Origin: DASZVN01 sp035547055
Lineage (GTDB): Bacteria > Pseudomonadota > Alphaproteobacteria > Rhizobiales > Methylopilaceae
Direction of reading: 5' to 3'
Length of the DNA stretch: 63,065 nt
Assembly: GCA_035547055.1 (NCBI GenBank)
Contig: DASZVN010000076.1
Coordinates: 1 to 63,065 of the forward strand
In this document: positions 31,810 through 40,305 of the stretch, one piece after another
How the letters are laid out: each line of letters starts with the position of its first letter
Position numbering within the stretch: the stretch's first letter is position 1
Notes under the pieces: generated by a model
Told to the model about the DNA's origin: nothing
The model's database searches: none
What the model saw: only the letters and a program-made list of their open reading frames with translations
Made by a program: the position numbers and the translations under genes

Positions 31810-34342
31810 GACGCTCGACAGGCCGGCGCCGGCGGAAGCCGCATCGCGCCCGCCGGCGATGGAGCTGAGCGGCATCCGCAAATCGTTCGGCCCGGTCCAG
31901 GCGCTGAAGGGGGTCGACCTCGCCATCGTGCCGGGCGAGGTCCACGCCGTCGTCGGCGAGAACGGCGCCGGCAAGTCCACCCTGATCGGCATCGCCGCCG
32001 GCGTGCTCGCCGCCGATGCCGGGACCATCACCCTCGCCGGCGCGCCGGTGACGCGGCCCGACCCGCGGCGCCTCCGCGAGGCCGGCGTCTCGGTGGTCTA
32101 CCAGCACCCGGCGCTGGCGCTCGACCTCACCGTGCTGGAGAACCTCCAGCTCGCCGCCCCCGCCCTCGGCGCGGCCGACGGCGCGGCGGCGGCGGAACGC
32201 CTGCTGGCGCGGGTCGCGACCGGGCCGCTCCTCATGCCGGTCGGCCAGCGCGTTGCCGAGCTGACGCTGGCGCAGCGCCACGTCGTAGAGATCGCCCGCG
32301 CGCTCGCGACCAATCCCCGCGTGCTGTTCCTCGACGAGCCGACCGAGCCGCTGCAGCAGGCCGACGTCCGCCACCTCTTCGCGCTGATCGGCGAGCTGAA
32401 GGCAGCCGGCGTCGCCATCGTCTACGTCTCGCACCGCCTGCACGAGGTCGACGAGCTCGCCGACCGCATCTCGGTGATGCGCGACGGCGAGATCATCGAC
32501 CGCCGCCTCGCCGGCAGCATTACCGCAGCCGAGATCGTCACCCTGATCGCCGGCCGCCCGCTCGGCCAGATCTTCCCGAACAAGACGTCCGATCGGGGCG
32601 CTGCCCTGTTCGAGACCCGCGGGCTCTCCGGCCGCGGTTTCGACCAGGTCGACCTCGCCGCCCGCGCGGGCGAGATCGTCGGCCTCGCCGGGGTCGAGGG
32701 CGAGGGCCAGCGCGAGTTCCTCCGTGCTGCGGCGGGCATCGATCCCAGGCTCGGCGGCGCGGTCGCGGTCGGCGGCCAGGTGGTCGGCGGCGCCAGCCCC
32801 GGCGCCTTTCGCCGCGCCGGCATCGGCTTCATCTCCGACGACCGCCATCGCGAGGGCGTCTTTCTCAGCCTGGGCCTCCGCGAAAATCTCGGCCTCGGCT
32901 TCCAGGCCGCCGTCAAGCGCTTCGGCCTGATCGACCGCGCCGCCGAGGCCCGCCGCGCCGAGGAGATCGCGACCGGGCTCGCGATCCGCGCCGCCTCGAT
33001 CGAGGCGCAGCTCTCGCAGCTCTCCGGCGGCAACCAGCAGAAGGCGCTGTTCGGCCGCGAGATTGCGGCCGAGCCGACCGTGCTCCTGGTCGACGAGCCG
33101 ACCAAGGGCGTCGACATCGGCGCCCGCAGCGAGATCTACCAGCGCCTGCGCGCCTTTGCCGAGCGCGGCCTCGCGGTCGTGGTGTCGTCCTCCGACGGCA
33201 TCGAGCTCGAGGGCCTGTGCGACCGCGTGCTGATCTTCGCCCGCGGCCGCGTCGTGCAGGAGCTCGACGGCGCCGCGGTGAGCGATGCCGCGATCACCGA
33301 AGCCAACCTCACCGCCACCGTGTCGCGGACGGCGGCGGATGGCGGGCCGGCGCGGCGGGGCGGCGGCTGGCACGCGCTTCTCTCGGGCGATCATTTCCCC
33401 GCCATCGTGCTGGCGGTGCTGACCGCGCTGATCCTCGGCCTCACCCAGGCCTTCAACCCCTATTTCCTATCGGCGTTCAACGTCCACAACATGCTGTTCT
33501 TCCTGGCGATCCTGACCTTCCTGTCGATCGCCCAGCTCGCCACCATCCTGGTTGGCGCGATCGACCTCTCGGTCGGCGCGCTGGCCGGACTCTGCGTGGT
33601 CGCCGCCTCGTTCCTCGCCCCCGACGGCGCGGGCGATCTCGCGGTCGCCGGCGGCTCGATCGCAGTCGTCCTCGGCGCGGTGGCGTTCGGCGCCTTGCAG
33701 GGCGTCGTCATCACCTATCTCCGCCTGCCGGCGATCGTGGTGACGATCGCGACCTTCATCGGCCTGCAAGGGGTCTCGCTGCTGCTCCGCCCGACGGCGG
33801 CCGGCGACATTGCGGAGGTCATCTCCGACGCCGCCCAAGCGCCGGTGCTGTTCCTGCCGGCCTCGATGTGGCTGACGATCGCGGTGGTCGTAGCGCTCGA
33901 GTTCCTGCTGTTCCGCACGGGGATCGGCCGGCGCTACCGCGCCGTCGGCTCGAATCCGCTGGCGAGCCTCCGCCTCGGCATCGACGCCCGGCGGCTGACC
34001 CTTCTCGCCTTCGCGCTGTCGGGCCTGTTCAGCGGCATCGGCGGGATGCTGCTCGCGGGCCAGGTCGCGATCGGCTCGCCCTCGGTCGGCACCGACTACA
34101 CGCTGATGAGCATCACCGTAGTGGTGCTGGGCGGCGCCAGCGTCGCCGGCGGCCGCGGCTCGATCCTCGCGACGCTGCTCGGCGCGGCGCTGGTGCAGGC
34201 GACGTCCAGCGCCTCGTCCTTCATCGACGCCAACTCGGCCGTGCACTACGCCGTCATCGGCACGCTGACGATCCTTGCCGCGATCTTCTTCAGCCTCGCC
34301 CGTCGCCACCGCACCGCCGCCCCCCGCGCCGCGGCCGCATGA
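31802..34342 (+). CDS. Fused CUT2 ABC transporter: double ATPase plus permease
   Basis: An 846-residue fusion. Residues 1-510 are an RbsA-like double ATPase: first domain Walker A GENGAGKSTLIG, signature region LTLAQRHVVEIARAL, Walker B VLFLDEPTEPL; second domain with the degenerate P-loop GVEGEGQREFL, signature LSGGNQQKALF and Walker B LLVDEPTKGVDIGAR. Residues about 535-840 are a second RbsC-like permease with VGAIDLSVGALAGL and VLGGASVAGGRGS. ATG 31802 overlaps the free permease by 8 bp. RbsA and RbsC are normally separate (about 500 and 320 residues), and no stop or frame change is present between the parts, so the fusion is real in this sequence. Confidence 0.9.
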   Translation: MHETLDRPAPAEAASRPPAMELSGIRKSFGPVQALKGVDLAIVPGEVHAVVGENGAGKSTLIGIAAGVLAADAGTITLAGAPVTRPDPRRLREAGVSVVYQHPALALDLTVLENLQLAAPALGAADGAAAAERLLARVATGPLLMPVGQRVAELTLAQRHVVEIARALATNPRVLFLDEPTEPLQQADVRHLFALIGELKAAGVAIVYVSHRLHEVDELADRISVMRDGEIIDRRLAGSITAAEIVTLIAGRPLGQIFPNKTSDRGAALFETRGLSGRGFDQVDLAARAGEIVGLAGVEGEGQREFLRAAAGIDPRLGGAVAVGGQVVGGASPGAFRRAGIGFISDDRHREGVFLSLGLRENLGLGFQAAVKRFGLIDRAAEARRAEEIATGLAIRAASIEAQLSQLSGGNQQKALFGREIAAEPTVLLVDEPTKGVDIGARSEIYQRLRAFAERGLAVVVSSSDGIELEGLCDRVLIFARGRVVQELDGAAVSDAAITEANLTATVSRTAADGGPARRGGGWHALLSGDHFPAIVLAVLTALILGLTQAFNPYFLSAFNVHNMLFFLAILTFLSIAQLATILVGAIDLSVGALAGLCVVAASFLAPDGAGDLAVAGGSIAVVLGAVAFGALQGVVITYLRLPAIVVTIATFIGLQGVSLLLRPTAAGDIAEVISDAAQAPVLFLPASMWLTIAVVVALEFLLFRTGIGRRYRAVGSNPLASLRLGIDARRLTLLAFALSGLFSGIGGMLLAGQVAIGSPSVGTDYTLMSITVVVLGGASVAGGRGSILATLLGAALVQATSSASSFIDANSAVHYAVIGTLTILAAIFFSLARRHRTAAPRAAAA

Positions 34343-34477
34343 GAGCCATCACGAACTAGTAACGGTGCGCCGTGGTCGAAGGTCACGGTCACACGGCACC
34401 CCGCCTCGGCATTGAAATGGCCGATCAGAGCGTCCGTGAATTGCCGGAGACTTCTCAAGCCAGCGGCGTTCGCCGGC

Positions 34478-35425
34478 TCACGGCTTGGGTACACCCGCGC
34501 CCATCGACGTCCCGTCTCCCTCGCCGCCGAGCGCAGCCTGGGCGGTGGTTTCCTGCCAGCGGACGAACTCGCTGTGGTCGCGGGCCGCGGGGAAGGCGAG
34601 GCGCGCGGCGGCGACGATCTCGCGGGCGAGGCGGGACAGCGGCGCCGGCGTGCCGTCGCGGCCGGCGATCGTGAGCGCCGCATCCATGTCGGCGATGAGC
34701 TGGTCGAGCCGATAGCCGGACTCGAAGCGGCGCGGCAGCACCTCGGCGGCCAGCGCGGGCGGCGGCGCGCCGACCTCGGCCGCGAGGACGCCGATGGCCT
34801 CCGCGGTCGCGGCGGGCTCGATGCCGAAGCGGCGCCCGATCAGGAGCGCTTCGGCCGCCGCCGCGAGGTTGGCCGCGCCGTAGAGCCGGGCGATCGACTG
34901 CACCGCCCGCGCCGCGCCCGGCGTGTCGCCGGCGCGGACGATGCGCTGGGCAAGCGCCCGCAGCACCGGCTCGCAGCGGTCGAGCGCGTCGGCGCGGCCG
35001 CTGCAGAAGATGGTGAGGCGGCCCGCCTCGGCATCCTCGGCGGTGCCGCTCAGGGGTGCGTCGACGATGGTCGCGCCGTTCGGCACCAACGCCCGGCCGA
35101 TCGCGCGGGTGAGGCCCGGATCGGCGCTCGCCATGTCGACCACCACCGCGCCGGGCCTGACATGGGGCACGAAGCCGGTCGGGCCGAGCGCGATGTCGCG
35201 GACGGCGGCATCGTCGTCCATCGCGACGAGGAGGATGTCGCAGCTCTGCGCGACGACGGCCGCGCTCGCCATCACGCCGGTGCCGCCGCGGATCAGGTGG
35301 TGACGCGCCATGTGCTGGAGCGGCTCGAACACCTGGGGGTCGAGCCCCTGCTCCTGCAACCGCATCGCCACCGGGTGGCCGAGCAGGCCGAGGCCGAAGA
35401 CGCCGACCGCAATCGCATCCGCCAT
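34478..35425 (-). CDS. Beta-hydroxyacid dehydrogenase-like protein lacking the catalytic Lys
   Basis: A 315-residue member of the 6-phosphogluconate/3-hydroxyisobutyrate dehydrogenase family. The Rossmann motif VFGLGLLGHPVAMRL (residues 9-23) and the substrate motif DAPLSGTAEDAEAGRL (near 118) are present. In the segment where the family has GxGxxxK..N, this protein reads GAARAVQSIARLYGAAN, so the catalytic Lys is Gln and the following Asn is Ala. It may be inactive as a dehydrogenase or use another mechanism. GGGAGG precedes ATG 35425. Last gene of the cytochrome b unit, 17 bp after the 128-residue protein. The 135 bp between it and the ABC fusion show no clear gene. Confidence 0.8.
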   Translation of the reverse strand: MADAIAVGVFGLGLLGHPVAMRLQEQGLDPQVFEPLQHMARHHLIRGGTGVMASAAVVAQSCDILLVAMDDDAAVRDIALGPTGFVPHVRPGAVVVDMASADPGLTRAIGRALVPNGATIVDAPLSGTAEDAEAGRLTIFCSGRADALDRCEPVLRALAQRIVRAGDTPGAARAVQSIARLYGAANLAAAAEALLIGRRFGIEPAATAEAIGVLAAEVGAPPPALAAEVLPRRFESGYRLDQLIADMDAALTIAGRDGTPAPLSRLAREIVAAARLAFPAARDHSEFVRWQETTAQAALGGEGDGTSMGAGVPKP

Positions 35426-35442
35426 CGCCCGCCTCCCGCAGC

Positions 35443-35829
35443 TCAGACGGTGCCGCCGGGATGGACGATGCCGTCGACCAGGAAGAGGTCGGTCAGGAGC
35501 GCCCGGACATGGATCGAGGCGTTGAGGTTGTCGACCGTCTGCGACGAGATCGACCCGAGCGAAAACACCAGGCGGAACGCCGCGGCAGCCTTGGCGGCGT
35601 CCGCCGAAAGCACGTCGAGAAACGCGCCGAGCGCCGCGGCGGCGCCGTCGGCTGCCGCTGCCTCGGCGCCGCAGGCCTCGGCCAGGCCGTCGAGCGCGGC
35701 GATGGCGCGGCGAAGCTGCTCGCGCACCTCGTCGGAAGCCGCGCCGTCGCCACGCCGCCCCTGGGCAGCGTAGGCCAGCATGAACTCGTAGGCGGATTCG
35801 ATCGCATCGATTCGGTCGGCAAGCGCCAT
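35443..35829 (-). CDS. Unrecognised 128-residue helical protein in the cytochrome b unit
   Basis: I do not recognise this family. The protein is Ala-rich, acidic and almost wholly helical by composition, with an N-terminal segment IDAIESAYEFMLAYAAQG and a C-terminal LNASIHVRALLTDLFLVDG. No signal peptide, membrane segment or Cys/His metal site is seen. It lies 42 bp after the cytochrome b gene and 17 bp before the dehydrogenase-like gene, so it is probably co-expressed. Possible roles include an assembly factor or chaperone for the Mo enzyme or cytochrome. Codon use matches its neighbours and the opposite frames look like shadows. Confidence 0.7.
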   Translation of the reverse strand: MALADRIDAIESAYEFMLAYAAQGRRGDGAASDEVREQLRRAIAALDGLAEACGAEAAAADGAAAALGAFLDVLSADAAKAAAAFRLVFSLGSISSQTVDNLNASIHVRALLTDLFLVDGIVHPGGTV

Positions 35830-35871
35830 GGGCGTGTCCTGGATGAAGGGTGGTGGGGGGGCGCGGGCATG

Positions 35872-36552
35872 CTATTCGGCCGGGCCGGAGGCGAGGCCGG
35901 AGCGTCCCGGCGCCGCCTCGCCCTCGCCCGTCGCCGGCCAGCGTGCGGGGTCGAAATGGGCATCGTAGTCGCCGCGGCTGATCCAGCCCACGACCATCGA
36001 GCGCAGATACCACCACTTGTCGGGCCGGACCGCGAAGTAGATGTGCACCATGATCACGGTGATCAGCGACATCGCGACGTAGCCGTGGATGAGATAGACG
36101 ACGCCCCAGCTCTCGACCGGCAGCCAATACGGATTGCGCTGCCAGAACGGCGTGTCGAGCTTGGTCATCATCATGATGCCGGTGACGATCATGGTGAGGA
36201 GCGCGAGCGCGATATAGGCGTGGTAGGCACGCTGGGCGAGAAGGTATTTGCCGCCCCTGCCGGGCGCCGGGCCGCCGCGGCCGAAGAGGCGGCGCGCCCG
36301 CCGCCAGACGTCGACGAGGTCGGCCCGGCCGACGCCCATGGCGCGAACGTCGAGCCAGCCCAGCGCCCGCACCACGTGGAAGAGAACCGCGGCGGCGAGC
36401 ACCAGCCCCGCCACCCAATGGATCGTGTCCCACTCGAACTTGATGCCGAGAATGGGGAGGAAGGCCGTCCCCATCAGGGTCAGCACCGCCGCGACGATCA
36501 GCCAGTGATAGAGGCGGTCCGCCAGGCGGTGCCGCACGATACGCCCCTGCAC
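35872..36552 (-). CDS. Cytochrome b/b6 domain membrane protein (FdhI/HydC-like)
   Basis: A 226-residue di-heme b-type cytochrome with four membrane helices, the type that passes electrons between a periplasmic enzyme and quinones. Candidate heme ligands are H16 (RLYHWLI), H45 (TIHWVAG), H59 (LFHVVRAL) and later His residues in AYHAYIAL, LIHGYVAM and MVHIYFAV. The loop of residues 66-100 is rich in Arg. It follows a 55-residue single-helix protein by 34 bp. No formate dehydrogenase or hydrogenase genes are near; the only redox enzyme is the Mo hydroxylase directly upstream on the same strand, which is therefore its likely partner. Confidence 0.87.
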   Translation of the reverse strand: MQGRIVRHRLADRLYHWLIVAAVLTLMGTAFLPILGIKFEWDTIHWVAGLVLAAAVLFHVVRALGWLDVRAMGVGRADLVDVWRRARRLFGRGGPAPGRGGKYLLAQRAYHAYIALALLTMIVTGIMMMTKLDTPFWQRNPYWLPVESWGVVYLIHGYVAMSLITVIMVHIYFAVRPDKWWYLRSMVVGWISRGDYDAHFDPARWPATGEGEAAPGRSGLASGPAE

Positions 36553-36586
36553 GTCCCCCTCCGCTACTCCTCAGCCCGCAGCGCCG

Positions 36587-36754
36587 TCACTCCGGCGCCG
36601 CGCCCCGCTTCCGCCGGCCGATCACGTCGACCGCGAGGATATGCAGCACGATGATCGCCGCCCCGAGCACCGCGAACCACGGCAGCACGTCCCAGGCCGC
36701 GCCGACGATGGTCGACTGGCCGTAGATGCCCTGGGACATGCGGACGAATTCCAT
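36587..36754 (-). CDS. Small single-pass membrane protein, 55 residues
   Basis: A short gene just upstream of the cytochrome b gene. It reads MEFVRMSQGIYGQSTI, then a single membrane helix of about 22 residues (VLPWFAVLGAAIIVLHILAV), then the basic end GRRKRGAAPE, which predicts an N-out, C-in anchor by the positive-inside rule. A His at residue 38 lies within the helix. Spacing (34 bp to the cytochrome) and codon use support a real gene. It could be an accessory subunit that holds the soluble Mo enzyme or stabilises the cytochrome. No family recognised. Confidence 0.65.
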   Translation of the reverse strand: MEFVRMSQGIYGQSTIVGAAWDVLPWFAVLGAAIIVLHILAVDVIGRRKRGAAPE

Positions 36755-36794
36755 GACGGATACTCGTTGTCTTTAATCCGAAAGCCAGTCGCTC

Positions 36795-36831
36795 CTCCTT
36801 CATGCCCGGACTAGGTCCGGGCATGAAGGAG
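36795..36831. repeat. Perfect 17-bp inverted repeat between the Mo hydroxylase and cytochrome genes
   Basis: Two arms, CTCCTTCATGCCCGGAC and its exact complement, around the 3-base loop TAG. A weaker related dyad (CCGGGACAAGCCCGG) follows at about 36852-36866. The ATGCCCGG core resembles dispersed palindromes seen in many Hyphomicrobiales genomes. Placed in the 137-bp gap on the transcribed strand, it may partly end or stabilise the upstream transcript. Confidence 0.75.
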
Positions 36832-36891
36832 TTTGCAGCGCCCCTGAACGAGATGGCCGGGACAAGCCCGGCATGACGGAGGCGGCTCCCT

Positions 36892-37890
36892 CTAGGCGGC
36901 GTCGCGGACGGCGCGCATGACCAGATTCTGCATCAGCGGCACCTTGAAGTGATTGTAGTTCAGCGTGTGGTAGCCGCGGGTCGAGACCTCGCCGGCGACC
37001 TTGGCCACCGCGGCATCCACCTTCTGGCCCTTAACAGCGTCCTCGGCGGCATGGACGCGATAGGGCGTCGCCGCGACGCCGTTCACGACCACCCGCGCAT
37101 CCTCCACCTTGCCGTCGGCCCCGACCTTCAGGGCGGCGGCGACGTTCACGAGCGGGAAGTCCCACGCGTTCCGGTCGGTCGCCTTTTCGAAATAGAACTT
37201 GGCGCCAGCCCAGGTCTTGGGCAGCCGGATCGCCGTCAGGACGTCGCCCGGCTGGAGGATGTTGAGGTGGGTGATGTCGACCGAGGGACCGATGAAATAT
37301 TTGTCGGCGTCGACCACCTTCTCGCCGCTGGCGTTGTGGATGACCATCTTGGCCTCCAGCGCCACCATCGCCGGCGCAGTGTCCGACGGCGACACCGCCA
37401 CGCAGCGGTCGGCGTTGAACAGGGCGTGCTCGCGGTTCATGCCGGTCGGCGTGTCGGAGAAGCAGGTGTTGCCGCCGGCGCGGTAGCACGGCAGACCGTA
37501 GCGATAGTACCAGCAGCGGGCATCCTGGCTGACATTGCCGCCGACGGTGCCGGAGTTGCGGATCTGCGGGCTCGCGACCCGGCTCGCGGCGTCCGCCAGC
37601 AGGCGGTACTTGCCGCGGACGATCGGGTTGGTCGACAGCTCGGTCAGCGTCGTCAGCGCCCCGATCTCGACGCCGTCGGCGGTCTCGCGGACCCCCTTCA
37701 TCTCGTCGATGCCGGTGAGATCGATGACGACCTTGGGCCGCTTGATGCGGTCCTTGAACCAATCGAGGCTGTCGTTGCCGCCCGCTATCTTCCAGGCGTC
37801 CTTGCCGTGCTGGCCCGCGAGGGCGACCGCGTCGGCGACCGTCTTCGGCTGGTAGAGCTCGAAGCTCGGCATCACGTCCTTGATGATCAT
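36892..37890 (-). CDS. FAD-binding subunit of xanthine-dehydrogenase-family Mo hydroxylase
   Basis: The medium (CoxM/PaoB-like) subunit, 332 residues, which carries FAD. The FAD loops are AGGNDSLDWFKDR (residues 38-50) and TVGGNVSQDARCWYY. An extra segment, CWYYRYGLPCYRAGGNTC and a later Cys in NADRC, gives four Cys spaced x8, x7 and x19, as expected for the additional 4Fe-4S cluster known in PaoB and 4-hydroxybenzoyl-CoA reductase relatives. ATG 37890 lies 13 bp after the Mo subunit stop. Third gene of the S-L-M unit. Confidence 0.88.
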   Translation of the reverse strand: MIIKDVMPSFELYQPKTVADAVALAGQHGKDAWKIAGGNDSLDWFKDRIKRPKVVIDLTGIDEMKGVRETADGVEIGALTTLTELSTNPIVRGKYRLLADAASRVASPQIRNSGTVGGNVSQDARCWYYRYGLPCYRAGGNTCFSDTPTGMNREHALFNADRCVAVSPSDTAPAMVALEAKMVIHNASGEKVVDADKYFIGPSVDITHLNILQPGDVLTAIRLPKTWAGAKFYFEKATDRNAWDFPLVNVAAALKVGADGKVEDARVVVNGVAATPYRVHAAEDAVKGQKVDAAVAKVAGEVSTRGYHTLNYNHFKVPLMQNLVMRAVRDAA

Positions 37891-37903
37891 GGCCGCCTCC
37901 CCC

Positions 37904-40303
37904 TCACATCGTGCTGACTTCGAGCGGCTTGTAGGATTGTGGCCGCTTCGCCAGCGCATTGACGATGTAGTCGCGGACGATCGGCGTCCGGTTGAAGTAG
38001 TGGCCGCCGAGCGCGTCGGCGACCGCCGAGAGATAGGCCGCCGCGGCGCAGCCCTCGACCGGCTCGCCGATGCCCTTGGCGCCCATCGGGTTCGCCGTGT
38101 CGGGCTTCTCGACGGCGGCAGTCTTGATGTCGAGCGGGATGTCGAGCCAGGTCGCAGGCTTGGCCTGGTCGAAGCCGACATTGGCCGGGATGCCGAGCTT
38201 GGGGTCGTAGACCAGGTGCTCGAACTTGGCCATGCCGATGCCCTGGATGGCACCGCTCGCGGTCTGCGCGGCGAGGCCGCGCGGATGGACCGTGACGCCG
38301 CAATCGGCGATGCCGACATAGTCGAGGACATCGACCGCGCCGGTCTCGACGTCGACCGCCACCTTCATGAAGCCGACGGCAAGGCCCGGCACCGAGCCGC
38401 CCTGCGGCAGCGCGTCCTTGGCGACGCCGACGAGGCCCTGGCCGGCGACGCCCGCGAGCGCCGCCTTGGTCAGCGGGTTGATGCCGTTGGGAGCGGCCTT
38501 GCCGCTGAACTTGTCGCCGAGCGCGATGGCGCGCTTGGCGGCGTCGGCAAAGCTCATCGCCTTCGACGGGTCGGCCTTCGAGACCACGCGCTCGTTCTTG
38601 AGCTCGTAGTCGTCGGGCTTGCCGCCGAGGTCCTTGGCCGCGATCTCCAGCAGCTTGGCCTTGGCGTCCATGCCGGCGGCGTAGTTGCCGCGTCCGGTGG
38701 TGTAGATCGTGTTGGAGGAGAACTGGCCGAGCGTCCACGGCAGGTGCCGGTCGGAATCGCCGCGAACGATCTCGCAGTTCTTCCAGTCGTAGCCCAGCAC
38801 CTCGGCGGCGAAGCGCGCGGTCGCGGCGTAGGAGAAGGTGCCGAGATTGCCGACCCCGGTGTGGATGTAGAGCTTGCCGTCTGGCTTGATCACCACCATG
38901 CCGTCGAAGCCGGGATAGCCGGCGACGTGGTGGGCCTGGCCGATGCCGACGCCAATCACCTTGGTGCCCTGGCGGGTGCGGCTGAGCTTGCTCTGCTCCG
39001 CCCACTTGAACATCTCGGCGCCCTTGTCGAGCGCATCCTTGAGATAGGCCGAGGTGACCGGGTCGCGCTTGGCGCCCATCTTGGCGGAATTGTCGGGCGC
39101 GTTGATGCGCCGGAGCGCGACGCGGTCGATCTTCAGCGCCTCGGCCGCCTTGTCCATCAGCGGCTCGAGCGCCATCGCCACCTGGTTGGTGCCGGGGCCG
39201 CGCTGCGAGGTGCGCATCGCGGTGTTGGTGAGCACCGAGATGCCGCGGAAGCGCATCGCCTCGGGCGTGTAGACCAGCGACACCGAGTCGGCGCCGTCGG
39301 TGTAGTCCCAGAAACCGGCGTTCGGCCCGTTGTCGTGGACGATGTAGAGGTCGAGCGCGGTGATGCGCCCGTCGGCGGCGAAGCCGATCTTGGCGCGGCC
39401 CTGGAAGCCGGGGCGGGCGCCGAGGCCATGCTCCTCTTCGCGGGTGACGCGCAGCATCACCGGGCGGCCGGCCTTCTTCGCGAGATAGCCGGGGATGGCC
39501 ATCAGCGGGTAGGCGCCGGCCTTGGCGCCGAAACCGCCGCCGCAATATTCGGCGATCACCACCAGCTTGTCGGGCGTGATGCCGAGATACTGGGCGAGGA
39601 ACGGGAAGGTGAAGGCCTGGCTCTGCGTCGACACGTGCATGAAGCAGCGGCCGTTCTGCCAGTAGGCCATCGCCGAGCGCGGCTCCATCGCGTGGTGCGA
39701 CAGGCCGGCGGTGACGAAGGTCTCGTCGACGACGACCTTGGCCTTGGCGAAGCCGGCATCGAGGTCGCCATAGGTCCACTGGTCGGTCGGCTTGCCTTCC
39801 GGCAGCTTGCCCTCGTCGACGCCGACGAAGTCCGACGCCGTCCATTTCACCGTCTGCAGCGGCAGCTTGATGTTGGCGACGTTGCCCTTGACGCGGGCGT
39901 TCGGCCCGTTGGGATAGAGGCTGTCGAGGGGATCGACCGTGAAGGGAAGCTGCTCGAGGTCGACCCGGATCGCCTCGACCGCGTTGGCCGCGATCTCCTC
40001 GCTCACCGCAGCGACCGCGAGGATCGCGTCGCCGGCATAGGCCGGCTCGTTGGTCAGGATCGGGTCCTGCGGCGCCGGCAGCGCCGGCACCTCGTCCGCC
40101 GTGAGGATGGCGACGACACCCTTCATCGCCTTGGCGGCGGAGACGTCGACGTGGCGCACGCGGGCGTGCGGCATCGGGCTCCGCAGCACCTTGGCGAACA
40201 GCATGCCCTCGGCGCGGTAGTCCTCGGCGTACTTGGCCTTGCCGGTGACCTTGGCGATCACGTCCGGAGGGGTGAAGTCCTTGCCGATCAGATTGTTGGC
40301 CAT
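37904..40303 (-). CDS. Molybdopterin-binding subunit of xanthine-dehydrogenase-family Mo hydroxylase
   Basis: The large catalytic subunit, 799 residues, with the aldehyde oxidase/xanthine dehydrogenase hammerhead domain (residues 15-130, IAKVTGKAKYAEDYR) and the cofactor domain. EYCGGGFGAKAG and RGPGTNQVAMALE are cofactor-binding loops, and KGIGEPVEGCAAAAYLSA near the end holds the active-site Glu. ATG 40303 was preferred over GTG 40309 because of its spacing from GGGGAGG. It has no signal peptide and would ride on the Tat signal of the 2Fe-2S subunit to the periplasm. The substrate may be an aldehyde or a heterocycle; motifs do not decide. Confidence 0.9.
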   Translation of the reverse strand: MANNLIGKDFTPPDVIAKVTGKAKYAEDYRAEGMLFAKVLRSPMPHARVRHVDVSAAKAMKGVVAILTADEVPALPAPQDPILTNEPAYAGDAILAVAAVSEEIAANAVEAIRVDLEQLPFTVDPLDSLYPNGPNARVKGNVANIKLPLQTVKWTASDFVGVDEGKLPEGKPTDQWTYGDLDAGFAKAKVVVDETFVTAGLSHHAMEPRSAMAYWQNGRCFMHVSTQSQAFTFPFLAQYLGITPDKLVVIAEYCGGGFGAKAGAYPLMAIPGYLAKKAGRPVMLRVTREEEHGLGARPGFQGRAKIGFAADGRITALDLYIVHDNGPNAGFWDYTDGADSVSLVYTPEAMRFRGISVLTNTAMRTSQRGPGTNQVAMALEPLMDKAAEALKIDRVALRRINAPDNSAKMGAKRDPVTSAYLKDALDKGAEMFKWAEQSKLSRTRQGTKVIGVGIGQAHHVAGYPGFDGMVVIKPDGKLYIHTGVGNLGTFSYAATARFAAEVLGYDWKNCEIVRGDSDRHLPWTLGQFSSNTIYTTGRGNYAAGMDAKAKLLEIAAKDLGGKPDDYELKNERVVSKADPSKAMSFADAAKRAIALGDKFSGKAAPNGINPLTKAALAGVAGQGLVGVAKDALPQGGSVPGLAVGFMKVAVDVETGAVDVLDYVGIADCGVTVHPRGLAAQTASGAIQGIGMAKFEHLVYDPKLGIPANVGFDQAKPATWLDIPLDIKTAAVEKPDTANPMGAKGIGEPVEGCAAAAYLSAVADALGGHYFNRTPIVRDYIVNALAKRPQSYKPLEVSTM

Positions 40304-40305
40304 GG

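Noticed and set aside
34343..34477. Possible gene fragment on the minus strand between the ABC fusion and the dehydrogenase-like gene
   Set aside because: A stretch reads like protein (SLRQFTDALIGHFNAEAG) but has no recognised family, start or stop in a sensible place.
35872..36552. Formate dehydrogenase or hydrogenase cytochrome subunit
   Set aside because: No formate dehydrogenase or hydrogenase subunit lies nearby; the neighbouring redox enzyme is a Mo hydroxylase.
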